Part shown: positions 40,338 to 50,793 of the stretch, piece by piece | Position numbering within the stretch: the first letter of the stretch is position 1 | How the letters are laid out: the number at the start of each line of letters is the position of its first letter | Assembly: GCA_016490735.1 (NCBI GenBank) | Contig: JAEMWC010000389.1 | Span: forward strand, 248,501-312,500 | DNA: 64,000 nt | DNA from: Pachyseris speciosa | Taxonomy: Eukaryota > Cnidaria > Anthozoa > Scleractinia > Pachyseridae | Direction: 5' to 3' | The notes under the pieces: model-generated | Told to the model about the DNA's origin: nothing | The model's input: only the letters and a program-made list of their open reading frames with translations | Database searches by the model: none | Translations under genes and position numbers: made by a program

Positions 40338-41549
40338 TGAATTTTTTTTTCAGGCTTCTTTCGCAATTACATAAATTGCGTTCACAACTGCGAGGATCAT
40401 TCTTCATTTGATTTCATTTCCGCAGTTCATATATGATTCATTTCATATATCATTCACATTTATGACATTTCTTCACTTATGTACGCCATACAGGAATGCG
40501 GTCAGGAAAGCATTCAGGGAACGTGTTTGTTGAACGATCTCCGGCTCCACAAAGGTCTATATCGCAGTTACATCGAAACTAACACTTCAACTTAGATCCC
40601 CGTATATCTGTGCAAGGGGTGGTTTTAGAACTGTTGTAACTTTGTAGAGAACTCAAAATAAAATTGGCAAAAAATGGCCGCCCGTCTCTGCTCCCCCAAC
40701 CCCCCCCCCCCCCCTACCCCCTCACTGAGAGATAGATCAGTGGAGCAGAGCAGAGTCTCTAACAGAGCTCCCACCCGCACCGGGTAATTTCTTTTTTTAC
40801 TTCCACTTCAAGATAGTGGCCACTTACCATGATCGACTGGTATCTAGTTAGGATGGACGATTAGTACTGGGCTCTACCAGTTTTCCTTCCTTCCTCTTCC
40901 GGTTAATATTTTCTGCTTTGAACTGCTTTTCAAGCCAGTTCTTGTCGCTGTTTTGATCCTTGGATGCGAAAATACGTCGCTAGTTTAAGAGTTAGCTGCG
41001 CTGCAGCTGATTTTCTAAGTCTGTACTGAAGTGCAAAATCAAGAAGCCCAGTGGCGAGCGAATTCTTTGCTTACTCTTCTTCGCTTTGTCAAGAAGTCTC
41101 CTGTGTTCTTCGAACCTCAGGGCTTTCTTCTGCTGGAAAGTAGTTATAAAGGCGAAATCGTTTTTATATTACGCCCACTTCGTTCGCGACCCCTAGCTCA
41201 CTGCAAATGTCGGAAGTGTTAACTAGGCTTAACTGGACTCCTGCTGGTCTCCCCGTAATGTTGAATACTTTGTATACTTGACCTTTAGAATAGGATGTAT
41301 GTCTTTTAAAGATCTTCCTCTCTTGTATGATGGAATTGATTGATTAAATGCCATTTGCTCATTAAGATGTTTTTTAGGTAAGGCACAGGTGGATTGAGTG
41401 TAATGGATTGAGTGTGACAAAAGGCAATATCTTCTTTCGCATTTTTGCTTCTGCCGGAGTGGCGAGTTACTGTCCTTAAATTTACTTCCGAGAGAACCTT
41501 GTGAACAAGGAAGATCTGGGCAGTCTCACCTCATTCGCGCAAACGTGAT

Positions 41550-41950
41550 TTAAAATCTCTTATATTTCCGTCTTCAGAATAGCTTTTGAAGAATTGACCT
41601 CGCCCTTGATAAACCCTTTCTTGGCGCCTGGAGCGTGGCAGGAAGGAAAGTGCGCGTATTGAAACGTCTCAGTAGGTTTGAAGTCAAAGACAGAGTCTTT
41701 GCTGAATTTCTCACCTTTAAAGATTGTTGTATCTAGAAAACTTATTTCCTTCTCTGATATTTCAGCCGTGAATTTGATGTTTGGATGATGCCTGTTTGAT
41801 TTTAAAACAAAAAGACATATCTCCTCTCTTTTAGTGTCCCACAAAGAGAACACGTCATCAATGTATCCCACTCACGTTGTTTCGTTCTACTTTTGTTGAT
41901 AATTTCTCTGTCTACCTCAGACATAAAATTGTTTGCGAAGGTAAATGCCA
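41550..41950 (-). pseudogene. PLE-type reverse transcriptase fragment
   Basis: About 100 residues are open: catalytic GYIDDVFSLWD, NRHHPNIKFTAEISEKEISF LDT-type sequence, then FKPTETFQYAHFPSCH and KKGFIKGE. It is related to, but not the same family as, the PLEs at 6-29 kb. A second, more decayed copy lies at 55060-55530. Confidence 0.65.
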
Positions 41951-42698
41951 CTTAGTGCCTTTTGCGGTTCCATCTGTGGTTATCTGGGAGTAAAAGGGAC
42001 TTTTTGTTTGCAGTGTGAACACAGTACAAACATAATGACAGATTAGCAACATATCAGCATGAACATAACGACATAAAGATAAAACCGATATTTTTCGTAT
42101 GTCGTTATGTCGCTAGTGTGAGCCAGGCTTAATAGTTCTCAAAGGGAGTGCGTTGGTGTCAGACGTGCGTAGTCCTTCTTCCCGTGGGAGGTTACTGTGT
42201 ATAGGCAGGTGACATCTATTGAGACTAGAATTGTATTCTGGGACATTAGTCCTTTCATGAGAATGAATGTATGAAAATCATATATTTGAATTGGGGATTA
42301 AAGAATGAATATGAACATCGCAGTTACTGCGATAACTACTGCGATGTTCATATTCATTCTTTAGTCCTTGCGGTAGAATTAATGAAATCTGTCGTATCTT
42401 TGTGATACGATTTCTGTGTTTTTGCTATAGGCTGAAGGATTTTGTCTATGAATGATGATATTCGTTCTATAGGGCCACCACAGCCCCAAATTATCGGTTG
42501 TCTGAACGGATTTTATTCAGTGTGAATCTTTGTATGTTTGTAAAATACTAGTATGCGAGGTTGATTAGGTAGTCTGAGAAAGTCATTTATTCTTCATATT
42601 GTCTGTATGACCTGTATGACCCCCAAGGTGCAGGGTCAGTCGGCCAATACGAAATTTTCGCGCCAAAACTTACATACGACATAAGTTACGTATTAATG

Positions 42699-43489
42699 GA
42701 AAACAAAAATAAGACTATATCGTTTAACTTGACGTTTCGTATGTTTCGACATACATCTTCAGAAGTGACCGTTAGGAATAAAAGTAACAACTAAATTTTA
42801 AATTTAAGATAAGTAACTAATTAACAATAACCTTGACAGACGCTAAAAATAATTTGCATATAAAAGATGCAAACTAATAGAGATACAGCTTTTCGCTGCT
42901 TACATTTTCATTTAAGGTAGGTTTTAATTCTCTAATTAGTAGAGTCTCCTTTATCTTGCATTGAGTATCTGACCGACCTTTTGCAATCTGCGATCTGCGT
43001 TTTGTTTTTTTCCAAGGATTTCTACATTGGAAAAACAAAACGCAGATTGCATGACAGAAAAACTGAACATTTTAAAGCGATCACGAGTAGCTGTCATGCA
43101 TCTGCTATCGCAGACCACGTCACATCAACTGGTCACAACTTAAAATGGGACCACTTTGAGATATTAGCAAAAGGTCGGTCAGATACTCATTGCAAGATAA
43201 AGGAGACTCTACTAATTAGAGAATTAAAACCTACCTTAAATGAAAATGTAAGCGGCGAAAAGTTGTATCTCTATTAGTTTGCATCTTTTATATGCAAATT
43301 ATTTTTAGCGTCTGTCAAGGTTATTGTTAATTAGTTACTTATCTTAAATTTAAAATTTAGTTGTTACTTTTATTCCTAACGGTCACTTCTGAAGATGTAT
43401 GTCGAAACATACGAAACGCCAAGTTAAACGATATAGTTTTATTTTTGTTTGCCAACAATGCGTTCTATTGTCATGTTTATCACCGCAGT
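42699..43489. mobile_element. Third PLE family: head-to-head insertion with 13-bp target duplication
   Basis: TTACGTATTAATG flanks it (42686-42698 and 43490-43502); the paralogous block near 57293 has the site once, with one base different. Inside, 42699-42990 is an inverted partial copy of the 3' end of 42990-43489. The plus half encodes a GIY-YIG domain with FYIGKTKRRLHDRKTEHF (42981-43277). Both ends carry GATGTATGTCGAAACATACGAAACG, a hammerhead-like remnant. Confidence 0.75.
42981..43277 (+). pseudogene. GIY-YIG endonuclease domain of third PLE
   Basis: 98 residues. The YIG half (DFYIGKTKRRLHDRKTEHF) and HVTSTGHNLKWDHFEIL are clear, and ETLLIRELKPTLNENVS ends the domain. The N-terminal GIY half and the whole RT are missing at the head-to-head junction. 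Confidence 0.7.
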
Positions 43490-43960
43490 TTACGTATTAA
43501 TGTTTATTAACACTTTCATTACTCGTCGCGAAGTGAAGTGGGCGTAATATGCAAACGATTTCGCTTTTTACGCCCACTTTCCAGCAGGAGAAAGCCCAGA
43601 AGGTTTGAAGAACACTAGCGACTTCTTTCACAAAGCGAAGAAGAGTAAGCAAAGAATTCGCACGCTACTGGGCCTTCGAATGCTCGAAATCGAGCAATAT
43701 TCGAAATCCTAAACCGCTCGTGGTTTGACTTCTTCATTTTTTACTTCAGTGTAGATTTACAATATCAGCTGCAGCGCAGCTAAGTCTTGCAATAGCGACT
43801 GATTTTCGGAGGATTAAAACGGCGAAGGTAAGGAAAATTGCACAATGTTGGATTTGAAGGGGGTTAAAAATTAAAATTTAGAGTGAATAATTAAAAGACA
43901 ACCAGCAGATAAGCCATGAAAAGGGAGCTCGTTGTTTGCTATTTTATTTCGGCTAAAACA

Positions 43961-45001
43961 TGTAAGACATAGACTCAAAAAAACGTCTCAGTTAGCAGTC
44001 CATAGTAAAAAAGAAGGGCTAATTTGATGTAAATTGCCGCTGTATCCTTTGATGTCGCTATAGAACAATGTCTACCGATCATGTCAGGTAAAGGCCTGTA
44101 GCGAAGAAGCTTCAACTAAATAGAAGCTTACTGAAAGGAATGGCTACACATTCGGGACAGTTTGTTCGACTGTAATTGTTTCCCTTTGGCTTACTGTTTA
44201 TGACCACTAATCAGTCAGTAAACAGCATTTTTCCAAACAAAATAGAAATTAGGGATTCCGTGTAACTGACTACGTTTCGTCTTTACGGAAACTGCAGTGA
44301 TCCAGGCCCGTTTGTACAAAGAGCGGATAACTCTATCCAGCGGATAAGTCGCTATCCAGCGGATAAAATGTATTGCAGCAGATACAACTAATTTATCCGT
44401 TGGATAGCGATTTATCCGGCTGGATAGAGTTATCCGCTCTTTACACAACCGGGGCCAGGTGAAAACGTCTGAAGTAAGAACTCAGCCAATCGAAATAAAG
44501 CGTTTATGATTAGATTGATGTCGTGATCCGTTAAGAAACTTGTCAAATTTACAAAAATAAAGCGCTTTCGTTGGACCAATTCTATTTTCAATTAAAGTTA
44601 GGGGAGCTTTCCTTCCACAGTTGGCGCTTTATGGTAATTTGCGTCAATCTGCTACCGTTTGAAGGTAGAGCAGATGACTTCAAGCAAATTGACTTCGCTT
44701 CTATCGACGAGAGAATACAAAGCCTACTAACTGGCAATAGTTTTCGATACAAATTCAAGAATAAATTCTGGTGAAACTCGTGCCATCAAGTTAGAACAGG
44801 TGAGTGAATATGCAATGGCAAACAAAAGAAAGACTCGGCGTGCATAACTCGATTGAATAATTGAAACCGTAATTTGAAACAGTGAAAGATCTAAAGATCT
44901 ATGACTTAATTTCGCGTCTTTGTGGCTACTATGATAAAAGTGAAACTGTTGGAGGAACTGGGTGTAGAATTATTTCGTTGCATTTTATGTTGCATGATAA
45001 G
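43961..45001. repeat. Duplicated receptor-leader module U, copy 1
   Basis: Paralogous to about 49560-50549 and 57760-58734, with a shorter piece at 48290-48440. Landmarks: TAAGACATAGACTC, CTGACTGATTAGTGGTCA on one strand, AAACAGCATTTTTCCAAAC, CAAATTTACAAAAATAAAGCGC and GGTGAGTGAATATGCAATGG, a likely splice donor at the end of a non-coding exon. Confidence 0.55.
44303..44457. mobile_element. Palindromic MITE with AGCGGATAACTCTATCCAGC arms
   Basis: Ends CAGGCCCGTTTGTACAAAGAGCG and its imperfect reverse complement, followed by about 50 bp of inverted repeat made of GGATAA/TTATCC blocks. The whole 155 bp folds back. The CAGGCCC-GTTGTTCAAAG-type ends resemble a MITE family I know to be widespread in invertebrates. 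Confidence 0.65.
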
Positions 45002-45245
45002 AGGCCTTCCGAGGAATAGAAGCAACAAGCGACATGGCTCCGAAAACAGGCGACAATCTTCTCCCATAACACCGACAACAGACAAAAATTGGCAGGAAAC
45101 ACGCGACAGTTTACGACAGCGACAATTCACTTTCCATTCCTCTTTGTTTTCTTTGCGACAGCGACATTTGTCCCTAATGAAACCAGCGACAGACAGAGTC
45201 GTAAAAGAGCGACAAAGCGACACCAGACCACCCCTTGGAAGGCCT
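45002..45245. mobile_element. GCGACA-rich MITE, copy 1 of 3
   Basis: Terminal inverted repeat AGGCCTTCC...GG / CCCCTTGGAAGGCCT. The interior is rich in GCGACA and GACAGCGACA motifs and is open in two frames, but this is compositional. Copies at 50550-50793 and 58735-58977 sit at the same place in the duplicated units, so it predates the duplication. Confidence 0.65.
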
Positions 45246-45358
45246 CTGATAACCTGCTGTAGTGGAAATTGTAACTTCATTTCGATTCTTCTACACTTTA
45301 TTTTTCAGTTTGAGGAGCCGAGGACTAAAGCAGGAAGAACATTAAGATTTCCTCCAGG

Positions 45359-46235
45359 ATGACTAACGAGACAGAACAGGAACATTGTGACCATTCTGTG
45401 CAAAAACTTAGTGCCATCTCGGTTGCTGTTTTCATCGCTGAATTTGCTGTGATAGTTATCATCAACGCCTTAACCATCGTCGCCTTCAAAAGAAACCGCC
45501 ATTTAAGGAAGCGCAGCACGTACCTGATAATAAACCTGACCGTAGCTGATTTGCTTGTGGGAGCCATCACGGGACCTTTGGAATTTTATTACCTGGGTGT
45601 AAAAACTTGGAATTGGCAAGAACTCATTATAGTTATCTTTTCCGAAATATTTCCATTTGCTTCCTTAACTAATCTTTCCTTGATTTCTTTAGATCGCCTT
45701 CACGCAACAGTTTATCCTTTTAGGCATTGTTTAATTAGGAAATGGTTTTACTTTAAAAATCATCATTTTTAGTTAGTTGCTAGCTTTACTCATTTCATCT
45801 ACGAATGCCATCCTTTCTCTGTACTGTATACGTTCAGCTGGTTCTGGCTTATTGATGTCATTTCTTTTCCTCACCCTCCTAATAGTCGCAGTGTCTAACA
45901 TCATTATTACTACAAAGATCAATCAAAACCCCCGTCCTCATCCTTCCAGCGCTCTCGCTTCAGAAAGGAAACTCTCAGTGACCTTATTCATAGTTACTGT
46001 TGCCTCTATGCTGACCATTCTACCATGGGTTGTTTTTCAAGGCTTAGATACTCAATCAGCCCAACTATCCAACTATGCAACTATTCAGCATGTCTTGTTT
46101 TATATGAATTCAATAGTTAATCCATTGATCTACGCCATACGAATGCAGGAGTTTGGGAAAGCGGTCAGGGAACTTGTCTGTAAAAATAATTCGGGCTCCG
46201 CAAGAGTCCAACCGATTGAGCTTCATGTCATGTAG
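45359..46235 (+). pseudogene. Class A GPCR A, frameshift and stop after helix 4
   Basis: Single-exon rhodopsin-like receptor. Helix 1-4 region is open to 45772 (LIINLTVADLLVGAITGP for helix 2; SLDRLHATVYPF in place of the DRY motif). A one-base gain in an A run (near 45752) and an in-frame TAG in helix 4 break it. Helices 5-7 follow from 45777, including SERKLSVTLFIVTVASML, LPWVVF and NSIVNPLIYAIRMQEF. A splice acceptor-like TTATTTTTCAG lies about 50 bp before the ATG, suggesting a non-coding leader exon. Confidence 0.85.
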
Positions 46236-46288
46236 TGATATTGTGGCAAAGCTCGGTTGCTTCAAAGCGAACTTGTCTAAAGGTGATG

Positions 46289-46399
46289 TTACATGAGCCG
46301 ACCTTTAATGCCAATTTTTAACTCAACATTGTTGCGTTAAAAGTTGTCTCGTGTAACATGGCACACAAGGCGATTTTTAACCCAACATTTTCCTGCGGA

Positions 46400-46432
<33 letters not shown>

Positions 46433-46534
46433 GCTCAAACGTTGCGAGCATTGCTGCGTTAAAAATCGTCTCGTGTAACATACCGTTGTCTACCATTGCC
46501 TTAACAAAGTTGCGTTAAAAGTTGTCTCTTGTAA
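46289..46534. mobile_element. MITE with internal GTTGCGTTAAAARTYGTCTC repeats
   Basis: Ends TTACATGAGCCGACCTTTAA and the reverse of AAAGTTGTCTCTTGTAA form imperfect inverted repeats. The block TTGCGTTAAAA-T-GTCTCGTGTAACAT recurs three times inside. 246 bp, no coding capacity. Confidence 0.6.
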
Positions 46535-47340
46535 TATGGATTAAAAATAAACATCAAAAAAGACTAACATCAGATTAAAAATTTAATTAAATTAAAAATT
46601 AAAAATAAAATAAATGAGCTTATTGATGACTCAGTGGTGAGATTTGTCGAGTTGTTCACATGCCGGTAAACAGAACCGGGTTTAATGTTCGTTTGACACA
46701 TGCATGCGTTACCATGGTTACATTACAGCTTAACAGCCAGATTTTCATCAAAAAACTAAGATAATAAGGGTGTGTTTTTCAACGTTTTGGTTTTGGGCTT
46801 GTAAAATTGGGAGATTTTTACATGGATCGATTTGTCAAATAGTGTAGTTGAGCGAACTGTTTTCAAGTTTCAAAGGAATAGAGTGTATACAAAACCTGGG
46901 CTAGGCCATGGCCTAGGACATATGGCCCACCCTATGGCCCACCTTTTTTTTCAATGTTTTCCACTGGTTTATTTTTTTTTTTTTTTTTTTTTTTGTTTTG
47001 ACAAGAATCTGAAGTTGTCAAGGTCGCGATAATATAGCAAAAATAAGTAAATTAAAGAAACACATTTCAACTGAGTGGGTTTTCGGTGAATATTTCAAGG
47101 CAACTGATGCGATCGCCAAGAGAAAGCTTGGTACCCAGGCATGGAATTGGGATTGGACTCGTTATTTAAGAAAAGCAGGAAACACAAACTCCTTAATAGC
47201 TAGTCTACGTTCATATAAGTATCCTAGATCTTTCCATTTGATAAAGTACAACGTTCACTGTCCAAAACATTTTGTGGAACTTTGTGAATAAGTCTTCCTA
47301 CTTTTATGTGTAAGTGCTAATTAACAATTCAAATAGGTAA
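46535..47340. other. Intergenic, AT-rich
   Basis: An AT-rich ATTAAAAATTAAAAATAAAA stretch (46559-46613) and a long T-run (46972-46994) preceded by an imperfect GGCCATGGCC / ATGGCCCACC palindromic patch. No gene recognised. Confidence 0.4.
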
Positions 47341-47467
47341 GGATACTTCACAAATTAATGTGATCAAGTAAGCTGAAGCCACCCTAAGGGCACTAAGTCC
47401 ACAAGATAGCGGGTATTACCCATTAAATATACCAGCTTACTTGCTCACATTAATTTGAGAAGTATCC
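47341..47467. mobile_element. 127-bp MITE with 35-bp inverted repeats
   Basis: GGATACTTCACAAATTAATG at 47341 matches the reverse complement of the end at 47467 with two mismatches over 35 bp. A left-hand partial copy lies at 47830-47925. Confidence 0.7.
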
Positions 47468-47952
47468 TTGTCACTCCAGCCACATCCCACAAGCTTTACG
47501 TAATTCAAATAGGTAGCCGAGTCGTTAAGCTGATTATTTATCTTCACAAAAATATACCTGTTGAGACTCTGTCAGCGGCTGTTGTTTTAATAAAGTTTTT
47601 AAAATCAGGTGCCAAGTGGTTTTTGACCGGTTTTATACCTGTTGAGACTGTCAAAACAATCCACGTGACTGATAATCAAAACTGCATTTAGGGTACTGGA
47701 ATAGAGCTTGTTATTAGAAAATTCTCTGAATGTAAAGTTCGTGATACCCAGGCATTTGTGTTTCGTCTGTTGCTGAAAACTTCCTGTTTCGTGTCTAGTT
47801 ATTTGATACAGATATTTTCTGGTTTATAAGGATACTTCACAAATTAATGTGATCTGGTGAGCTGAAGCCACTCTAAGGGCACTAAGGCCACATGGTAACG
47901 GGCATTAACCCTTAAATCTACCAAAGGAAAGAAAGCCCAAGCATTCGCAGCA

Positions 47953-48240
47953 GTGGACAGCTGTTTCGGCCTTGTTAGGCCTCATAAGCATGTCATAGCT
48001 AATGTTCATGCTCAAGTACCCACATATTAATAAAACAAGCAGTGATGGGCCGGTAGAGTCACTCAGAATGAACCAGATTAATATTTTGCAGCCAGGTATG
48101 CCATGACTCTCCAATAAATAGTTCGTTAGAAAAGTTTCACAGCTTGTTTTATTGATATGTGGGTACTTGAGCCTGAGCATTAGCTATCATGCTGATGAGG
48201 CCTCACAAGGCCGAAACAGCTGTCCATTAAGCTCATATCA
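47953..48240. mobile_element. PLE terminal remnant: inverted pair of hammerhead-bearing ends
   Basis: About 88 bp at 47953-48041 is repeated inverted at about 48140-48229. Each arm contains GAGGCCT-ACAAGGCCGAAACAGCTGTCCA preceded by an AGCATTAGCTAT block. Such arms are typical of PLE pseudo-LTRs. No coding sequence remains between them. Confidence 0.6.
48180..48240 (+). ncRNA. Hammerhead ribozyme core (type I, PLE-like)
   Basis: CTGATGAG (48192-48199), stem II GCC/GGC closing the loop TCACAA, CGAAAC (48212-48217), then ACAGCTGT and the cleavage triplet GTC (48222-48224). Every catalytic-core nucleotide of the hammerhead is present. Stem III is only the palindrome ACAGCTGT, as in small PLE and satellite hammerheads that work best as dimers. 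Stem I can form from ATG/CAT and AGC/GCT around an internal loop. The inverted partner (47963-47988) has CTTATGA in place of CTGATGA and should be inactive. Confidence 0.6.
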
Positions 48241-48884
48241 TAACCCGAGCATAGAATTAAGAGGCAATAAGCAGAATAAGCCAAGGTAATAAAGTTTGAA
48301 ACGGGATGAAGATTATTGTTTGCATTTCATTTGGGCTAAAACAGTCAACAAATAGACCCATAAAAAAACTCTTTATTAGCTGCCCATAGTAAAAAAGAAG
48401 TACTAATTTGATCCAAATTGAACGCTTCATCTTTTGATATCGCGAGAACAACGTCTGCCGAAAAAGTTTCAATTAATTAAATAGCAGCTCATAAAGGAGT
48501 CCGTGGGACATTTGTTTGACTTGTTTCTTTTTGGTTTAATGTTTAATCAGTCAGAAAATACCATTTCCAACAAAATATAAACTATAGGGTTGTTCTGCAT
48601 ATAAAACTAGGAACTCAGAATATAGCGTTAATGCATTTCAGGTACAAAAAGCGAACGTTTCATGAGATTATTAGATTGATGTCATGATCCTTAAAGAGAG
48701 AAAAAAAGAAATTTAAAAATATTCTGCTGTTACTACATACGCTCTATTTATGTTACCAAAAAAAAAAAAGCGAAAACAGCAGAAAGAAATCAGTCAGCAA
48801 AACCAGCAAATTCATCAACAGCAGCAGCGACAAAATCAAGTTTGATTATGCAGAAGATAGTATTTATACTCATGTAGGGAAGAC
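48241..48884. other. Intergenic with partial module U copy
   Basis: 48290-48440 resembles module U (GTTTGAAACGGGATGAAGA, CTGCCCATAGTAAAAAAGAAG). The rest is AT-rich with an A-run at 48760. No gene. Confidence 0.4.
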
Positions 48885-49145
48885 TTTTAATTCTGAGAAG
48901 TATAGATTTTCAAATCTTTGAACTAGAGAATCTATACGTTGACTTACTCATATTATTAGTCAATACTCTCGGCCTTAAAAAATTCAGATTATTAGCAAAT
49001 CTTGTATTATAGTTGTGTACATTATTTACTGGAGTCAGGATACCAGAGAAGACATCTGGAATGCTACCAGTTTCATTTTTAATTTTATGTGTAAGGTAAC
49101 TCATTCTAACTTTATATGTACAGTGTATAGTCTAGCTTGAGAATT
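48885..49145 (-). mobile_element. LINE fragment, 3' end of RT protein
   Basis: Read leftward, 64 residues end with HNYNTRFANNLNFLRPRV and STYRFSSSKI, sequence found just after the RT domain in jockey/CR1-like LINEs. Truncated on both sides. Confidence 0.6.
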
Positions 49146-50549
49146 CCTAAAAGTCTGTAGTAGGGTCCAGCACTCTACCAAGCATGTGCAAAGAAGATGC
49201 ATCGAAGACATTTATTCTGTTTGTTACGTAGACAATTCATGGAAAGAAAGTTTGAAATGTGATGAGATTGTTGTTTGCCATGTCACAAGGGCTTGGATTA
49301 TCAAGGTTGCTGGTTTGCAACGTGTGAAAACTTCACTTAGCTGTCCACAGTAAAAAAGACGGGCGAATTTAATAAAAATCGACTGCAATGTTTGACAACG
49401 CTAAGATATGCATGTTTTTGCTATCAAGCACTTTAACACGCTGCAACAGAGAATGAGCCCCATTCTCTCTTGCACACTCAAATTAGTTTAAATGTTTGTT
49501 CGCGGCATAGCTCTGGCTGAAAGGACGTTTCGCACACGAGAATTTTGTGCATGTGTGAGAGAGTTTCAAACGGAATGAAGATTTTTGTTTGCCATTTTAA
49601 TTCGGCTACAACACGTAAGATATAGACTCCATAAAATATCTCAATCAGCGGCCCATCAATAGTAAAAAAGAACGGATAATTTGATGCAAATTGCTGCTGC
49701 ATCCTTTGATATCGCTGGAACAACTTCTACCGATCATGTCAGTTAAAGGCCTGTAGTGAAAAAGCTTCGACTAAACAGAAGCTTACTAGAAAGAATTATT
49801 ACACAGTCACGACAGTTTGTTCGACTGTAAATGTTTCCCTTTGGCTTACTGTTTATGATCACTAATCAGTCAGTAAACAGCATTTTTCCAAACAAAATAG
49901 AAAAGGGATATCGTGCAAACACTACGTTTTCGTCTTTACGACAACTGCCGGGATCCAGGTGAAAACATCTAAAGTGAGAACTCAGCCAGTCGGAATACAG
50001 CGTTAATTCATTTCATACACAAACAGCAAATGTTTCATACTTATGATTAGATTGATGTCATGATCCGTCAAGAAACATGTCAAATTAGCAAAAATAAGGC
50101 GCTTTCGTTGGACCAATGGAAGTGAATAATTTGGTTTAAAATTATGCTACTGATCTGCTTCCACCGTTGGCCTTTTATGGTAATTTGAGACATTCTGCTA
50201 CCGTTTGAATCTAGAGCAGATGATTCATAGCAAGCTGAGTGCGCGTCTATCTCAACAATACAGAGCCAAACTGGCAAAAGTTTTCGATACAAATTCAAGC
50301 GTGAATTCTGGTGAATTTCGTGCCAACAAGTTTTAAGGTGAGTGAATATTCAGTGCGAAACAAAAGAAAGAGAAGCCGTGCATAACGCGATTGAATAATT
50401 GAAAATGTTTGAAACAGTGGACGATTTAAAGATCTATCAATTAATTTCGCGTCTGCGAATGTGCTTAACGTGGCGTCTATGATAAAAATGAAACGGTTGG
50501 GGGAACTGGGTGTAGAATTATTTCGTTGCATTTCATGTTGGATGATAAG
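49146..50549. repeat. Duplicated receptor-leader module U, copy 2
   Basis: From about 49560 closely matches 57760-58734 and less closely 43961-45001. It carries the same GGTGAGTGAATAT splice-donor-like site near 50338. 49146-49560 shows nothing recognisable. Confidence 0.6.
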
Positions 50550-50793
50550 AGGCCTTCCAAGGGGTAGAAGCGACAAGCGACATGGCTCCGAAAACAGGCG
50601 ACCATCTTCTCCCATAACACCGACAACCGACAGAAATTGGCTGAAAACGCGCGACAGTTTGCGACAGCGACAATTCACTTGCCATTCCTCTTTGTTTTCG
50701 TTGCGACAGCGACATTTGTCCCTAACGAAACAATCGACAGACAGAGTCGTAAGCCAGCGACAAAGCGACACCAGACCACCCCTTGGAAGGCCT
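50550..50793. mobile_element. GCGACA-rich MITE, copy 2
   Basis: Perfect 15-bp terminal inverted repeat AGGCCTTCCAAGGGG. Same position in the duplicated unit as the copies at 45002 and 58735. Confidence 0.7.

Larger units (their letters stand above)
39941..40465. mobile_element. SINE-like composite with inverted tRNA-like heads
   Basis: Two copies of a unit (CGCAATTTATGCAATTGCG, CCTGAAAAAATTTCAGGAC, then a tRNA-like region) lie in opposite orientation, with CAAATGAAGAATGATCCTCGC at both ends as an inverted repeat. The insertion splits a receptor remnant. The same family occupies 60430-60903. Confidence 0.6.
39605..40521 (+). pseudogene. GPCR pseudogene, helices 5-7 remnants, split by SINE-like insertion
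   Basis: GAAAGGAAACTCTCTGTGAC (39617) and CATAGTTACTGCTGTG match the loop 3/helix 6 region of the receptors; ATGCTGGTCATTGTACCATG continues helix 6; GTAAGTTTCTTGTTTTATGAA is helix 7; after the SINE-like block, TACGCCATACAGGAATGCGG and AGGAAAGCATTCAGGGAAC complete the tail. Stops and insertions abolish coding. Confidence 0.6.
40522..43960. repeat. Duplicated block with flanking inverted repeats, copy 1
   Basis: Paralogous to 54070-57740. It begins with sequence that follows the receptor tail (AACACTTCAACTTAGATCC). An inverted repeat of about 250 bp (about 40930-41215 and 43520-43840; landmarks CAGCTGCAGCGCAGCTAA and GGCGAAATCGTTT) encloses PLE RT debris and a separate inserted PLE. A C-run sits at 40692-40715. 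No intact gene. Confidence 0.6.

Noticed and set aside
46289..46534. Repeated GTTGCGTTAAAA units as a CRISPR-like array
   Set aside because: Units are few and unequal, spacers are not uniform, and the ends are inverted repeats of a MITE in a eukaryotic context.
47905..48180. 91-residue ORF on the minus strand
   Set aside because: Falls within the inverted PLE ends and has no recognisable protein features.
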